Shown here piece after piece: positions 1 to 8,853 of a DNA stretch of 55,736 nt. The notes below the pieces were generated by a model. The model saw only the letters and a list, made by a program, of their open reading frames with translations. It was not told the DNA's origin and did not search any database. The DNA is from Rhodoferax sp. (lineage in GTDB: Bacteria > Pseudomonadota > Gammaproteobacteria > Burkholderiales > Burkholderiaceae_C). Position numbers and translations under genes: made by a program. How positions within the stretch are numbered: the stretch's first letter is position 1; every line of letters begins with the position of its first letter. The stretch spans positions 1 through 55,736 of the forward strand of contig NZ_JAAFIX010000015.1 in the NCBI RefSeq assembly GCF_013297935.1, read 5' to 3'.

Positions 1-1
1 G

Positions 2-850
2 GTCAAGGAAAAGCGAATCGAAGCGGACCGAACTGTGAACAGCGCCGAGATTGACAAAAATCTGGTGATTCAAAAGAAGCAGATCGAGTCAGAGCGCGAA
101 ACCAAGATCAAACAAGCAGAGCAACGTCAGGCAGTGGAGCTTGCCAACCAAGATGCAGCTATTGCGATCGCACGCAAATCGCAAGAGCAATCCGAAGCGG
201 ACGCCACTGCGAACACAGCTTTGTCTGAAGCGGTCAAGTCAGAAGAGCTCGTGAACACAGCCCGAGAAATTGCCATTGCGGAGCGGAATAAATCTATCCA
301 GCTGATTGATGCGACTAAGGTTGCCGAACAGCAGGCTATTGGAGTGAAGGTGGCCGCACAGGCTGAGCGGGAGGCCGCCGAAAACCGAGCCGCCGCCATC
401 AAAGTGGAAGCTGATGCGCAGAGGTCGGCCTCTTTGGCAGAGGCAGAAGGTATCGCGGCCATCAACGAGGCAAAGAACCGTTTGGGCGCCGCACAAATTG
501 ACTTGGCCGTGCGCATGCAACTCATCCAAGCCTTGCCACAAATCATCGACAGCGCATCAAAGCCGTTGGAAAAGATTGATTCCATCCGCTTGTTTCAGGT
601 AAATGGCATGCCCATGGGGGGAAACGCCGGAGGTGGCGAGTCCGGTGGATCCGGAGGCGGCACCCTGCCTGAACAGGTGGTGAATTCAGCGCTGAACTAC
701 CAGGTAGCCAAACCTATTGTGGATGCCATCATGAAAGACGCGGGATTGAGCAATCCGTCCCTCACCGGGATTGCGCAGACCATCGCGGGCATGGTTACGG
801 CTGCTCCAGTCGCGGTGTCACCAGATGGTGTAACTTCCGCTGAAAGATAG
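2..850 (+). CDS. Flotillin/SPFH-family protein, C-terminal part (5' end outside window)
   Basis: The reading frame is open from the first bases, so the true start lies upstream and only about 282 residues are visible. Seen: a long Ala/Glu/Lys-rich segment with repeated EA/QA pairs, predicted to be coiled coil (the flotillin repeat region), then LIQALPQIIDSASKPLEKID and the sequence IRLFQVNG, both typical of the flotillin/YqiK C-terminus, then a Gly-rich linker (GGGESGGSGGG) and a short tail. Family knowledge: flotillins are membrane-anchored scaffold proteins that oligomerise in ordered membrane domains; the SPFH domain and membrane anchor would be upstream. The stop is TAG at 848-850. Family assignment is firm; function in this organism is unknown. 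Confidence 0.85.
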   Translation, partial: VKEKRIEADRTVNSAEIDKNLVIQKKQIESERETKIKQAEQRQAVELANQDAAIAIARKSQEQSEADATANTALSEAVKSEELVNTAREIAIAERNKSIQLIDATKVAEQQAIGVKVAAQAEREAAENRAAAIKVEADAQRSASLAEAEGIAAINEAKNRLGAAQIDLAVRMQLIQALPQIIDSASKPLEKIDSIRLFQVNGMPMGGNAGGGESGGSGGGTLPEQVVNSALNYQVAKPIVDAIMKDAGLSNPSLTGIAQTIAGMVTAAPVAVSPDGVTSAER

Positions 851-858
851 ATGAGAAA

Positions 859-874
859 GGGCGCTCTGGCGCCC
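859..874 (+). terminator. Short GC-rich hairpin after the flotillin-like gene
   Basis: GGGCGC at 859-864 pairs with GCGCCC at 869-874 across a TCTG loop, nine bases after the stop codon. There is no U-run after it, so intrinsic termination is uncertain. The right arm overlaps the neighbouring dispersed repeat. Confidence 0.35.
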
Positions 875-909
875 ATGCTCATTGTGCGAGCAGCTATGAA
901 ATGTGTAGC
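868..909 (-). repeat. 42-bp dispersed repeat, copy 1 (intergenic)
   Basis: On the minus strand this reads GCTAC, 7 nt, ATAGCTGCTCGCACA, 10 nt, GCGCC. This is the same layout as six other copies in the window, with mismatches in the core and at the last block. It lies just downstream of the flotillin-like gene, and its end overlaps the GC-rich hairpin there. Confidence 0.55.
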
Positions 910-998
910 GCATCTGCCGCGACTAACTCTCCGGGCAGCCAGGGTGGCTCAAATGTCGACAGCCTAAACTATTGCTTTCTAAGCGACAGGACCATGAT

Positions 999-1433
999 AT
1001 GGAATCCATAGATCACCGCTCTGACATCCGCAGCCACTTCATCGCTGCATCGCCATCCACCGTATTTGCCGCGATGAATAGTCCGGACCGGGTGGCCCGG
1101 TGGTGGGGGCCGGATGGGTTCAGTAGCACGATGCATGTGTTTGATTTCCAGCCCGGTGGGAGCTGGGTGCTCACCATGCATGCCCCGGACGGCGCGGACT
1201 ACCCGAATGAAAGTCAGTTTGCCCGGATTGTTCCCGATGAACTTTGGGAAATCGAGCATTTGAACGGCCACCATTTCACGCTCACCCAGGAGCTCAAGCC
1301 CTCAGGCGAAGGTACTGAAGTGTGCTGGCGGAAGACCTTTGAAACCGTGGCGCACTATCAGGGTCTGGCCACTTTTGTGGCCTCGGCCAATCAACAAAAT
1401 CTGGAGCGTTTGGCCGCCGAGGTGCTGCGTTAA
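999..1433 (+). CDS. SRPBCC / AHSA1 domain protein
   Basis: Small single-domain protein of 144 residues of the START-like SRPBCC superfamily, AHSA1 (Aha1 C-terminal) branch. Seen: [21 protein letters not shown] near the N-terminus, then [16 protein letters not shown] and a Trp/Glu-rich middle ([17 protein letters not shown]), the usual pattern of this family. A TTG lies nine codons upstream in frame at 972, but ATG at 999 has a purine-rich AGG about 8 nt before it and fits the family's N-terminus better. Family members bind small hydrophobic ligands or act as stress proteins; the role here is unknown. Its TAA shares bases with the stop codon of the convergent glyoxalase gene (TTAA at 1430-1433). 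Confidence 0.85.
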   Translation: MESIDHRSDIRSHFIAASPSTVFAAMNSPDRVARWWGPDGFSSTMHVFDFQPGGSWVLTMHAPDGADYPNESQFARIVPDELWEIEHLNGHHFTLTQELKPSGEGTEVCWRKTFETVAHYQGLATFVASANQQNLERLAAEVLR

Positions 1434-1843
1434 CGCAGGCCAACACCTGTTCCTTGGGCCGCCTTCTGGATCAACTCAATCTTGTAGCCGTCCGGGTCGG
1501 TCACAAAGGCGATCACGGTGCTGCCGCCCTTGACGGGACCTGCCTCGCGGGTCACGTTGCCGCCAGCGGCTTTGATCTTCTCGCAGGCAGCATAAGCATC
1601 AGGCACGCCCAGCGCGATGTGGCCGTATGCGGTGCCCAAGTCGTAGCTCTCGGTGCCCCAGTTGTAGGTGAGCTCGATTTCGGCCTGAGCGGGGTTGCCG
1701 CCATCGAATCCGAGGAAGGCGAGGCTGTATTTGTATTCCGGGTTCTCCGAGGTGCGCAGCAATTGCATGCCTAGCACTTGGGTGTAGAAATCGATGGAGC
1801 GTTGAAGGTTGCCAACGCGCAGCATGGTGTGGAGGAATTGCAT
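1430..1843 (-). CDS. gloA: Lactoylglutathione lyase (glyoxalase I)
   Basis: Converts the hemithioacetal of methylglyoxal and glutathione to S-lactoylglutathione in cytosolic methylglyoxal detoxification. The 137 residues are collinear with the classic bacterial GloA ([42 protein letters not shown]). Expected metal ligands are all present at His5, Glu57, His75 and Glu123, which suggests the Ni/Co-dependent class without the extra loops of Zn-type enzymes. It has no operon partner: the gene upstream on the other strand is divergent, and the stop codon overlaps that of the AHSA1-type gene. Confidence 0.97.
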   Translation of the reverse strand: MQFLHTMLRVGNLQRSIDFYTQVLGMQLLRTSENPEYKYSLAFLGFDGGNPAQAEIELTYNWGTESYDLGTAYGHIALGVPDAYAACEKIKAAGGNVTREAGPVKGGSTVIAFVTDPDGYKIELIQKAAQGTGVGLR

Positions 1844-1918
1844 GCGGCAAATTGTGCATCAGGGCCTTTGCCCTGTCTGGGCATGGTGAATAATCCGGCC
1901 ACCATTCAAAGGCCCACC

Positions 1919-2299
1919 ATGAGCACCTTCAACCAAGTCATTTTGTTCACCGACACCGACGGTTTTGCCAAGTTCCGTGAGGAGTCTATTCCCCTGAACG
2001 AGGGCAATCCGCAGTCCATGCTCTCAGCGGTGTTTGCGTCGGGTGGCTACCAGTTGCGCACCAGCCCGGTGGGCTTTCGCAGCCAGTTTCACTGCTCAGG
2101 ACACACCCAATGGTGTTTTATTTTGCAGGGGCAGATGGAGATCGGAGTTCACGGTAGCTCGCGCGTCTTCGGGCCCGGCCAGCACTTTTATTCGGCAGAT
2201 TTGCTGCCCGAGGGTGCCACGTTTGACCCCGCCATTCACGGCCATTGGAGCCGTCAGGTGGGTGACCAGCCTTTGGTCACCCTGTTTGTGCGAGGCTAA
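1919..2299 (+). CDS. Small cupin-like protein of unknown function
   Basis: The product has 126 residues. The frame is open from 1778, but that part lies antisense to gloA; ATG at 1919 gives a plausible N-terminus (MSTFNQVILFTDTDGFAKF). Seen: a beta-rich sequence with HTQWCFILQGQMEIGVHGSS followed by FGPGQHFYSADLLPEGATF, which resembles the two conserved cupin motifs (a His-containing strand, then Gly-x-His before an acidic segment). A single-domain cupin binding a small molecule or metal is likely. The substrate is not recognisable, and the neighbours do not help. Confidence 0.7.
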   Translation: MSTFNQVILFTDTDGFAKFREESIPLNEGNPQSMLSAVFASGGYQLRTSPVGFRSQFHCSGHTQWCFILQGQMEIGVHGSSRVFGPGQHFYSADLLPEGATFDPAIHGHWSRQVGDQPLVTLFVRG

Positions 2300-2967
2300 G
2301 CGGCAGCAGCGCGAGCTGCAGAACCTTGCAGTGCGCCCGACAAAATGCGCTGCACGCCGGGTTTGCCGGTTTTGACGGCTTGGACCAGTCCCGCAGCCAC
2401 GTCGGCTGCTTGGACCGGCAGGTAGTCCACGGGAATCAGCGGCTTGAAAAGCCGGCTCACTACCAAACCGATGTGCTCGCCCGGGCGCACGGGTTGGTCC
2501 AGCGGGCCACGGTTGCCCACCAGCAGGGAAGGGCGGGCTACGCTGATGCTGGTGTAGCCCAGTTCACTGAGTGCAGCCTCCATTTCCCCCTTGACGCGGT
2601 TGTAAAACACACGCGACTGGGCATCGGCCCCCATGGCGCTGACTACTCCTAATTTTGTAGCGCCTCGCGCAATACCTGCCTGGGCTACAGCCATAACTGC
2701 ATCAAAATCCACACGCCGGAAGGCTGCCTGACTGCCCGCCACCTTGATGGTGGTGCCCAGACAAATAAAAACATCGTCGATCTGCGGCAGCTCCGGGAGC
2801 GCCGCAAAGTCGACGATGTGTTGGGTCAGCTTGGGGTGAGCGTGGGGCAGGTTGCGCCGCCCCAGTGTGTGCACCGCGCTGGTGTGCTTATCGGCTAGAA
2901 GAACCGCCAGAACCTCGCGGCCCACGAGACCCGTTGCCCCCGCCACCAAAGCCACCCGAGCGGCCAC
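2296..2967 (-). CDS. NAD(P)-binding Rossmann-fold protein (atypical SDR / HTATIP2-like)
   Basis: The nucleotide-binding motif [16 protein letters not shown] is at the very N-terminus, followed by [49 protein letters not shown] and [11 protein letters not shown]. This is the usual order of the HTATIP2-like / NAD(P)H-binding oxidoreductase family, at about 223 residues. No ATG gives a sensible start; GTG at 2967 or GTG at 2955 is likely. Either choice overlaps the last 68-80 bases of rhlE in another frame, which implies translational coupling to rhlE. A dispersed repeat lies inside the gene at 2645-2686. The 3' end overlaps the convergent cupin gene by 4 bases. The substrate is unknown. Confidence 0.78.
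   Translation of the reverse strand: MAARVALVAGATGLVGREVLAVLLADKHTSAVHTLGRRNLPHAHPKLTQHIVDFAALPELPQIDDVFICLGTTIKVAGSQAAFRRVDFDAVMAVAQAGIARGATKLGVVSAMGADAQSRVFYNRVKGEMEAALSELGYTSISVARPSLLVGNRGPLDQPVRPGEHIGLVVSRLFKPLIPVDYLPVQAADVAAGLVQAVKTGKPGVQRILSGALQGSAARAAAA
2645..2686 (+). repeat. 42-bp dispersed repeat, copy 2 (inside the Rossmann-fold gene)
   Basis: It reads ACTCC, 7 nt, GTAGCGCCTCGCGCA, 10 nt, GGGCT. The first block is degenerate, but the core and the spacing match the other copies. It lies antisense within an intact coding frame and encodes part of the segment before the [10 protein letters not shown] motif. Confidence 0.5.
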
Positions 2968-4669
2968 CGCCGCCGTAGCCTCCGCCACCACCACCGTATC
3001 CGCCACCATTGCCGCCTCCACTGCGGCCACCGCCGCCAAAGCCCCCGCCACCACCGCGGCGAGCACCGCGACCGGCCATCATATCGACGCTGGTGCGCAT
3101 GGGGTCAGGTTGTGCGGTGGATGGACGCGGAGCGCGGCCTTCGTGGGTGAAGCCTGCAGGCGGCTGGAACTCAGCGCTGCCGCCTTCACGGCGTGGACCG
3201 CGATTTTGCGCGGGTCGTGGGCCCTGCGAACGGGGTTGCTGGAAATCGCCGCCACGGTCCGGGCCACGGCCGCCGCCATTGCCGCCACCGTTGCCACGAG
3301 GTGCTTGGCCGCCACGGCCGCCGCCGTTACCACCATTGCCACCGCCGCCTTGGCCACCCGCAGAGCGGCCGCCGCCTTGAGCGGCTTTGCTGTCGCGCAC
3401 GCGCTGGAGCATTTCGGTGCGGGCGGCCTTGGCGGCTGCCTGCATCACATCGCGGCTCGGGGGCTTGCCTGCGCCGCCCCAAATGGTCTGGCGACCCATG
3501 GCAATGGGTTCACCTTTTTCGCCCGGCTCGGGACCGAAGCCCTCGATCACCTTGACGTCAATCTTTTGCTTGGTGAAGCGCTCGATGTCTTGCATGAAGC
3601 CTTCTTCGTCCAGGCACACCAGGTTGACGGCAGCGCCATCGGCACCGGCCCGACCGGTACGGCCGATGCGGTGCACATAGTCTTCGCTCACGTTCGGGAT
3701 TTCATAGTTCACCACGTGCGGCAGGTCGTCGATGTCGATACCGCGGGCGGCAATGTCGGTGGCCACTAGCGCGCGCACATCGCCGCTCTTGAAGCCGGAC
3801 AGAGCCTGGGTGCGGGCTGCCTGGCTCTTGTTGCCGTGCAGCGCCATGGCCGTGATGCCGTTCTTCTCCAGGAACTCGGCCACGTTGTTCGCGCCGAATT
3901 TGGTGCGGGTGAACACCAGCACCTGGCTCCAGTTTTGCTCGTTGATGATGTGGGCCAGCAGGGCCTTTTTCTTACCGCGGCCTACGGGGTGGATCACCTG
4001 GGTGATGCGCTGCACGGTGGTGTTGCGCGGTGTGACTTGCACGCTTTGCGGGTTCTTGAGCAGGCCATTGGCAAGCTCGCGGATTTCGTCGCTGAAGGTG
4101 GCGGAGAACAGCAGACTTTGCTTTTCTTTGGGCACCAGGGCCAGCACCTTTTTCACGTCATGGATGAAGCCCATGTCCAACATGCGGTCGGCTTCGTCGA
4201 GCACCAGCATTTGCACTTGGCCCAGGTCCAACATGCCTTGTTGGGCCAAGTCCAGCAGACGGCCGGGGGTGGCCACCAAGATGTCCACGCCTTTTTTGAC
4301 CTTGGAGATTTGCGGGTTCATGCCCACGCCGCCGAACACCACGGTGGAGCTGAGTTGCAGGTATTTGCCGTATTGGCGCACGGACTCTTCCACCTGGGCG
4401 GCGAGTTCGCGGGTAGGGGTCAGCACCAGGGCGCGAATGCCGGTGCCGCCGAATTTGTTTTGCGCGCTGCGGCTCATGGAGAGGCGGTGCAGCAAGGGCA
4501 GGGTGAAGGCAGCGGTTTTGCCGGTACCGGTCTGGGCGCCGCCCAGCAGGTCGTGGCCTTCGAGCACCAGGGGAATCGCTTGCTCCTGGATGGCGGTGGG
4601 CGTTTCGTAACCCTGCTCGCGCACGGCCTTCACGATGGCGGGAGCCAGCTTCAATTCTTCAAAGTTCAT
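2888..4669 (-). CDS. rhlE: DEAD-box ATP-dependent RNA helicase, RhlE type
   Basis: ATP-driven RNA duplex unwinding, probably in ribosome assembly, RNA decay or cold adaptation. All helicase motifs are seen in order: Q motif ([13 protein letters not shown]), motif I AQTGTGKT, Ia PTRELAAQ, motif II DEAD, motif III SAT, then ARGID and [10 protein letters not shown] in the second RecA domain. The core ends near residue 400 and is followed by an unusually long tail of about 190 residues rich in Gly, Arg and Pro (RGG-like, with [14 protein letters not shown] repeats), expected to bind RNA non-specifically and be disordered. The product has 593 residues, longer than enteric RhlE because of this tail. 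The tail's coding sequence overlaps the start of the downstream Rossmann-fold gene. Confidence 0.96.
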   Translation of the reverse strand: MNFEELKLAPAIVKAVREQGYETPTAIQEQAIPLVLEGHDLLGGAQTGTGKTAAFTLPLLHRLSMSRSAQNKFGGTGIRALVLTPTRELAAQVEESVRQYGKYLQLSSTVVFGGVGMNPQISKVKKGVDILVATPGRLLDLAQQGMLDLGQVQMLVLDEADRMLDMGFIHDVKKVLALVPKEKQSLLFSATFSDEIRELANGLLKNPQSVQVTPRNTTVQRITQVIHPVGRGKKKALLAHIINEQNWSQVLVFTRTKFGANNVAEFLEKNGITAMALHGNKSQAARTQALSGFKSGDVRALVATDIAARGIDIDDLPHVVNYEIPNVSEDYVHRIGRTGRAGADGAAVNLVCLDEEGFMQDIERFTKQKIDVKVIEGFGPEPGEKGEPIAMGRQTIWGGAGKPPSRDVMQAAAKAARTEMLQRVRDSKAAQGGGRSAGGQGGGGNGGNGGGRGGQAPRGNGGGNGGGRGPDRGGDFQQPRSQGPRPAQNRGPRREGGSAEFQPPAGFTHEGRAPRPSTAQPDPMRTSVDMMAGRGARRGGGGGFGGGGRSGGGNGGGYGGGGGGYGGGGRSGGFGGGGNGSRGPRGSGGSSSR

Positions 4670-4801
4670 TGGATAGATGCGTCCGTCCGGGACGCTTGGG
4701 AATCGGCCGTTCTGCAGGCACAGGGCGCGCAGTCAGTCAAAGGCAGATGGATTCAAAAGTGGGACGCCCTGTCACGTAGCGGTCCCCAGCAAGTTGCTGA
4801 T

Positions 4802-4872
4802 ATTGCAGGCAACTGAATAGCTGCAATGGCCCGCATTGTCGCACGGCTTGGAGAGTGTCGGTTTATCGACAC
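4802..4872. promoter_or_regulatory. Divergent rhlE / DUF1631 intergenic region with two inverted repeats
   Basis: The 287-base gap between the rhlE start and the DUF1631 start contains ATTGCAG (4802-4808) facing CTGCAAT (4821-4827), and a perfect 6-bp hairpin GTGTCG/CGACAC at 4855-4872. Either could be an operator or an RNA structure. No convincing -35/-10 pair could be chosen by eye. Confidence 0.3.
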
Positions 4873-4956
4873 GGAATCAGGTCTTCGCTTTACCGGCGGG
4901 TAACAATCTGTCAATACACTGGCACGGCCCATCGGCGGCATCGAAAATACCCCATC

Positions 4957-7104
4957 ATGAAGAAATATTTGTTGCGGCGCTTGGGTGTTGCGCATGAAAT
5001 CGGCAACTCCAAACCCACGCTGTCTGCTTGCATTGATGTGGTGCTGGAGCAGTCTGACCCGCTCATAGAAGATGTCGTCGAAGGCCTGCAGTCCATGCTC
5101 AAGGTGTCGCGCGGCAAAGCCATGGATGCCAAGTTGCAGCCCATTAGGCAAGCGACGGTGGCCCGGCTGGTGGCGCGCATGGCCGAAATCAAAGCGGTTT
5201 TCCGGGTCGAATTGCGCAGCGCCGTGTACGGCGGCGGCGCCTTCCGCAAAACGCAGGTAAGCCAAGTTAGGTTTGATGATTTCCAGTTTTTGGAAGAAGA
5301 GCAGATCGATGCCAACATAGAGCTGGCAGTGACTGAGCAAGAGGTTCACCGCTCGGTCGAAGCGGTACTGCCGGGCTTGAATGCCTTGATCAGCAGTTTG
5401 ATGGGCTGGTCCAGTGTGCAAGCTCCATTGAACCCGCTCAAGCCAGAGGCCTTTGTGCACGCTCTGCGGGAGGCTTTCGGGCAGGTGGTGCCTGAAGATG
5501 ATGCCCGCTCTTCCATCATGACTCCGGCGGCCGGGCTGTTGGGGTCTGCCTTGGACAGCATGTACCGCGAGTTGGTGGAATGGTTGAAATCGCAGGGCGT
5601 GGAGCCGGCACCCAGCTACGCAAGCGCGGCGCATCCCTTCGGCCTGGCGGCCAAGGCTCCGGACTCTGCCGTCTCGCGCAGTTTGCTGACGCTGGATAAA
5701 CTGCGCCGCCTGCTCTCGGGCGAGCTCGATCCCCGGCCTGCGGCGGCGGGTGTCAAAGATTTCACCCACACCGTGCCGGCGTCTTTCATGGCCTTGGAGG
5801 ACATGAAGCTGGTGGAGCCCATGCTCAAGCGTTTGTCGCAGCAAGCCCAACAGCTGGATTCAGAAACCGGGCGCCCCGTGGTGCCAAGCCGGCGCAAGGC
5901 CGGAGAAACACTGCAGGGCAAGGCGCTGGGCAAAGAGCTGGGGCAGGAAGTGGTGCGCCTGATGCTTGAGAACCTGATGCAAGACCGGCGCTTGCTGCCG
6001 GGTGTACGTCAATCTGTTTTGAAGCTGGAGCCTGTGCTGCAGCGCTTGTCGCTCCAAGACCCCCGGTTTTTTGCGGATCGCAAGCACCCCGCGCGGATGT
6101 TCCTGGATCGAACAACCCACCGTAGCCTGGGGTTTCAGTCGGAAGAAGACCCCGGCTATCAGCGGTTCCAGAAAACGCTGGAGAACGCCATCAGCGTACT
6201 CACGGGCGGTGAGGGGGATGCGCCCGCCTTTGAGCAGCTGGTGCGCACCCTGGAAGCATCATGGGCACAAGAGGACCACCAGCACCAGCAAGTTGCCGCA
6301 GAGGCGGCCCGCGGTCTGATGCACGCCGAGCAGCGCAATATGCTGGCCCACCGCTTGGCGCAGGAGTTTTTGCAGCGCCTGACCTTTAAAAATGCGCCGG
6401 ATATCGTGGTTGCATTTCTGCGTGATCCTTGGGCGCAGGTGGTGGCGGAGTCCCAGCTGCGCAGTCCGGTCGGTGTGGAAGATGCGGACGGTTACCTCGC
6501 GCTGGTCGATGACTTGATTTGGAGCGTCCAGCCCCGCCTCGTGCGGAAAAACCGCGCCCGCCTGGTGGAGCTGGTGCCACTGATGCTGGTGAAGATCCGG
6601 CAGGGCTTGCTTTTGGTGGATTACCCGGAAGACCAGATCCCGCCATTTTTTGACGGGTTGATCGACATTCACGAACAAGCCTTTGACAACGCCAAATACG
6701 TAGCCCATCGGGATGCCAAGGACTCTGAGTTCTTTGCAGACATGCAGTCGCCCAAAGCATCTCCGGCCGAGGTGCCTGAGGTGGCGGACCCGGCTTTGCA
6801 GGAGGCCTGGAGCGTGGAGAGTCTGCGTACCGGGTCTTGGGTGGACATGGCATTGGGGGGCGAGTGGATCCGGGCTCAGCTCTCGTGGGCGAGCCCGCAC
6901 CGGACACAGTTCATGTTCCTGTCTTCCAGCGGCATGACGCACTCCATGTCCCGCAGCACCATGGATCGCTTGCGGGGCCTGGGGTTGATGCGGCTGGTGT
7001 CAGACGGCCATGTGATGGACAACGCACTCGACGCGGTGGCCCGGGAGGCGTTGCTCAACGACGTAAAAAACGCCTTCGAATCCCCTTCCGGCCGGAATCG
7101 ATGA
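4957..7104 (+). CDS. DUF1631 family protein (paralogue A)
   Basis: A 715-residue protein I assign to DUF1631 from its overall pattern and from clear similarity to the second copy at 8854. Shared blocks include LLTLDKLRRLLSGELD, THRSLGF, AEQRNMLAHRLA, DPWAQVV, LVPLMLVKIRQGL and a C-terminal module (GSWVDMALGGEWIRAQLSWA... then SMSRSTMDRL...DNALDAVAREAL). The C-terminal module looks beta-rich and may be PilZ-like (inference only). No signal peptide or membrane segment is seen, so it is probably cytoplasmic. ATG at 4957 is preferred over the in-frame ATG-less leader from 4855, which encodes basic, low-complexity sequence inside a hairpin region. It is followed 58 bases later by ettA. Function is unknown. 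Confidence 0.85.
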   Translation: MKKYLLRRLGVAHEIGNSKPTLSACIDVVLEQSDPLIEDVVEGLQSMLKVSRGKAMDAKLQPIRQATVARLVARMAEIKAVFRVELRSAVYGGGAFRKTQVSQVRFDDFQFLEEEQIDANIELAVTEQEVHRSVEAVLPGLNALISSLMGWSSVQAPLNPLKPEAFVHALREAFGQVVPEDDARSSIMTPAAGLLGSALDSMYRELVEWLKSQGVEPAPSYASAAHPFGLAAKAPDSAVSRSLLTLDKLRRLLSGELDPRPAAAGVKDFTHTVPASFMALEDMKLVEPMLKRLSQQAQQLDSETGRPVVPSRRKAGETLQGKALGKELGQEVVRLMLENLMQDRRLLPGVRQSVLKLEPVLQRLSLQDPRFFADRKHPARMFLDRTTHRSLGFQSEEDPGYQRFQKTLENAISVLTGGEGDAPAFEQLVRTLEASWAQEDHQHQQVAAEAARGLMHAEQRNMLAHRLAQEFLQRLTFKNAPDIVVAFLRDPWAQVVAESQLRSPVGVEDADGYLALVDDLIWSVQPRLVRKNRARLVELVPLMLVKIRQGLLLVDYPEDQIPPFFDGLIDIHEQAFDNAKYVAHRDAKDSEFFADMQSPKASPAEVPEVADPALQEAWSVESLRTGSWVDMALGGEWIRAQLSWASPHRTQFMFLSSSGMTHSMSRSTMDRLRGLGLMRLVSDGHVMDNALDAVAREALLNDVKNAFESPSGRNR

Positions 7105-7162
7105 GGCTCCGGCTGCCGCGCAGTCGATAATATGGCTTTACCGCTGAATAACCAGAATCGCA

Positions 7163-8824
7163 ATGGCCCAATACGTTTTCTCCATGAACCGCGTCGGCAA
7201 GATCGTGCCGCCCAAGCGGCACATTCTTAAAGACATTTCCTTGTCCTTCTTCCCCGGCGCCAAGATCGGCGTGCTGGGTACCAACGGGTCCGGCAAGTCC
7301 ACCTTGCTCAAAATCATGGCCGGCGTAGACAAGGAGATTGAAGGCGAAGCCATCCCGATGGCGGGCCTGAACATCGGTTACCTCCCCCAAGAACCCCAGT
7401 TGGACCCTACCCACACCGTGCGTGAAGCCGTCGAAAGCGGCATGGGCAAAGTGTTCACCGCCAAGGCGCGCTTGGAAGAGGTTTACACGGCCTACGGCGC
7501 TGAAGACGCCGACTTTGATGCTCTCGCTGCCGAGCAGGCTGAGCTGGAAGCCATCATTGCAACTGCCGGTACCGATTCCGAGCACCAATTGGAAATTGCC
7601 GCCGACGCGCTGCGCCTGCCCCCATGGGATGCCAACATTGGCGTGCTCTCCGGGGGTGAAAAGCGCCGAGTGGCACTGTGCCGCTTGCTGCTCTCCAAGC
7701 CCGACATGCTGCTGCTCGACGAACCCACCAACCACTTGGATGCTGAATCGGTGGATTGGCTGGAGCAATTCCTGCAGCGTTACTCCGGCACTGTGGTGGC
7801 CATCACCCACGATCGCTACTTCCTGGACAACGCGGCGGAGTGGATTCTGGAACTGGACCGCGGCTCCGGTATTCCGTACAAGGGCAACTACTCCGATTGG
7901 CTGACCCAAAAGGGTGCCCGTCTGGAAGCCGAACAAAAGGGCGAAGAAGCCCGCGCCAAGGCCTTGAAGAAGGAATTGGAATGGTCGCGCCAGAACCCCA
8001 AGGCCCGTCAGGCCAAGAGCAAGGCCCGTCTGGCCCGCTTTGAGGAATTGAGCGACTTCGAATACCAAAAGCGCAACGAAACCAACGAAATCTTTATCCC
8101 CGTGGCCGACCGCTTGGGTAGCCAGGTGATTGAATTCAAGGGCGTGAGCAAGTCGTTTGGCGACCGCGTGTTGATCGACAACTTGAGCTTCAACATTCCT
8201 GCGGGCGCTATCGTCGGCATCATCGGTCCTAACGGGGCCGGTAAATCGACACTGTTCAAACTGATTGCCGGTCGTGAGAAGCCGGATTCGGGCGAAGTCG
8301 TGATCGGCTCGACCGTGAAAATGGCTTTCGTGGACCAGCACCGCGACGCTCTCTCCGACGAAAAAACCGTGTGGGAAGACGTGTCCGGCGGACTCGACAT
8401 TCTGAACGTCGGCAAGTTCCAGATGGCCAGCCGTGCGTACTGTGGCCGCTTCAACTTCAACGGTGGCGACCAGCAAAAGAAAGTCGGCATGCTCTCCGGT
8501 GGTGAGCGTGGCCGCTTGCACCTGGCCAAAACACTGATTGCCGGTGGCAACGTGCTGATGCTGGATGAACCGTCCAACGATTTGGATGTGGAAACCCTGC
8601 GCGCCCTGGAAGACGCATTGTTGGAATTTGCCGGCACCATGCTGGTGATCTCCCACGATCGCTGGTTCTTGGACCGTATTGCGACCCACATTCTGGCGGC
8701 GGAAGGCGATAGCCAGTGGACCTTCTTTGACGGCAACTACCAGGAGTACGAAGCGGACAAGAAGAAGCGCCTGGGTGAAGAGGGCGCCAAACCTAAGCGC
8801 GTTCGCTACAAGGCACTCAAGTAA
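7163..8824 (+). CDS. ettA: Energy-dependent translational throttle protein EttA (ABC-F ATPase)
   Basis: Soluble ABC-F protein with two ATP-binding cassettes and no membrane domain. It binds the ribosomal E site and gates translation according to ADP/ATP ratio. Seen: Walker A GTNGSGKST with signature LSGGEKRRVALCRLLL and DEPTNHLD in the first half; the inter-domain linker with the charged arm (EQKGEEARAKALKKELEW...RQAKSKARLARFEEL); Walker A GPNGAGKST with LSGGERGRLHLAKTL and DEPSNDLD in the second. The length of 553 residues and the start MAQYVFSMNRVGKIVPPKR match EttA closely. It sits between two DUF1631 paralogues on the same strand, 58 bases after the first and 29 before the second, so the three may be one operon. 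Confidence 0.97.
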   Translation: MAQYVFSMNRVGKIVPPKRHILKDISLSFFPGAKIGVLGTNGSGKSTLLKIMAGVDKEIEGEAIPMAGLNIGYLPQEPQLDPTHTVREAVESGMGKVFTAKARLEEVYTAYGAEDADFDALAAEQAELEAIIATAGTDSEHQLEIAADALRLPPWDANIGVLSGGEKRRVALCRLLLSKPDMLLLDEPTNHLDAESVDWLEQFLQRYSGTVVAITHDRYFLDNAAEWILELDRGSGIPYKGNYSDWLTQKGARLEAEQKGEEARAKALKKELEWSRQNPKARQAKSKARLARFEELSDFEYQKRNETNEIFIPVADRLGSQVIEFKGVSKSFGDRVLIDNLSFNIPAGAIVGIIGPNGAGKSTLFKLIAGREKPDSGEVVIGSTVKMAFVDQHRDALSDEKTVWEDVSGGLDILNVGKFQMASRAYCGRFNFNGGDQQKKVGMLSGGERGRLHLAKTLIAGGNVLMLDEPSNDLDVETLRALEDALLEFAGTMLVISHDRWFLDRIATHILAAEGDSQWTFFDGNYQEYEADKKKRLGEEGAKPKRVRYKALK

Positions 8825-8853
8825 TCGATTGCAGCCCAAGGGTTCATCATCCT

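Noticed and set aside
2852..3769. Long Ala/Thr-rich open frame of 305 codons on the plus strand
   Set aside because: It is antisense to the rhlE Gly-rich tail and to the helicase core; the composition results from GC-rich repeats, not from a gene.
3836..4816. Open frame of 326 codons on the plus strand
   Set aside because: Antisense to rhlE, His/Gln-rich with no domain; a shadow of strong codon bias.
4753..5850. Open frame of 365 codons on the minus strand
   Set aside because: Antisense to the first DUF1631 gene, whose homologue at 8854 supports the plus-strand reading.
7055..8839. 594-codon open frame antisense to ettA
   Set aside because: EttA motifs are complete on the plus strand; the antisense product has no recognisable domain.
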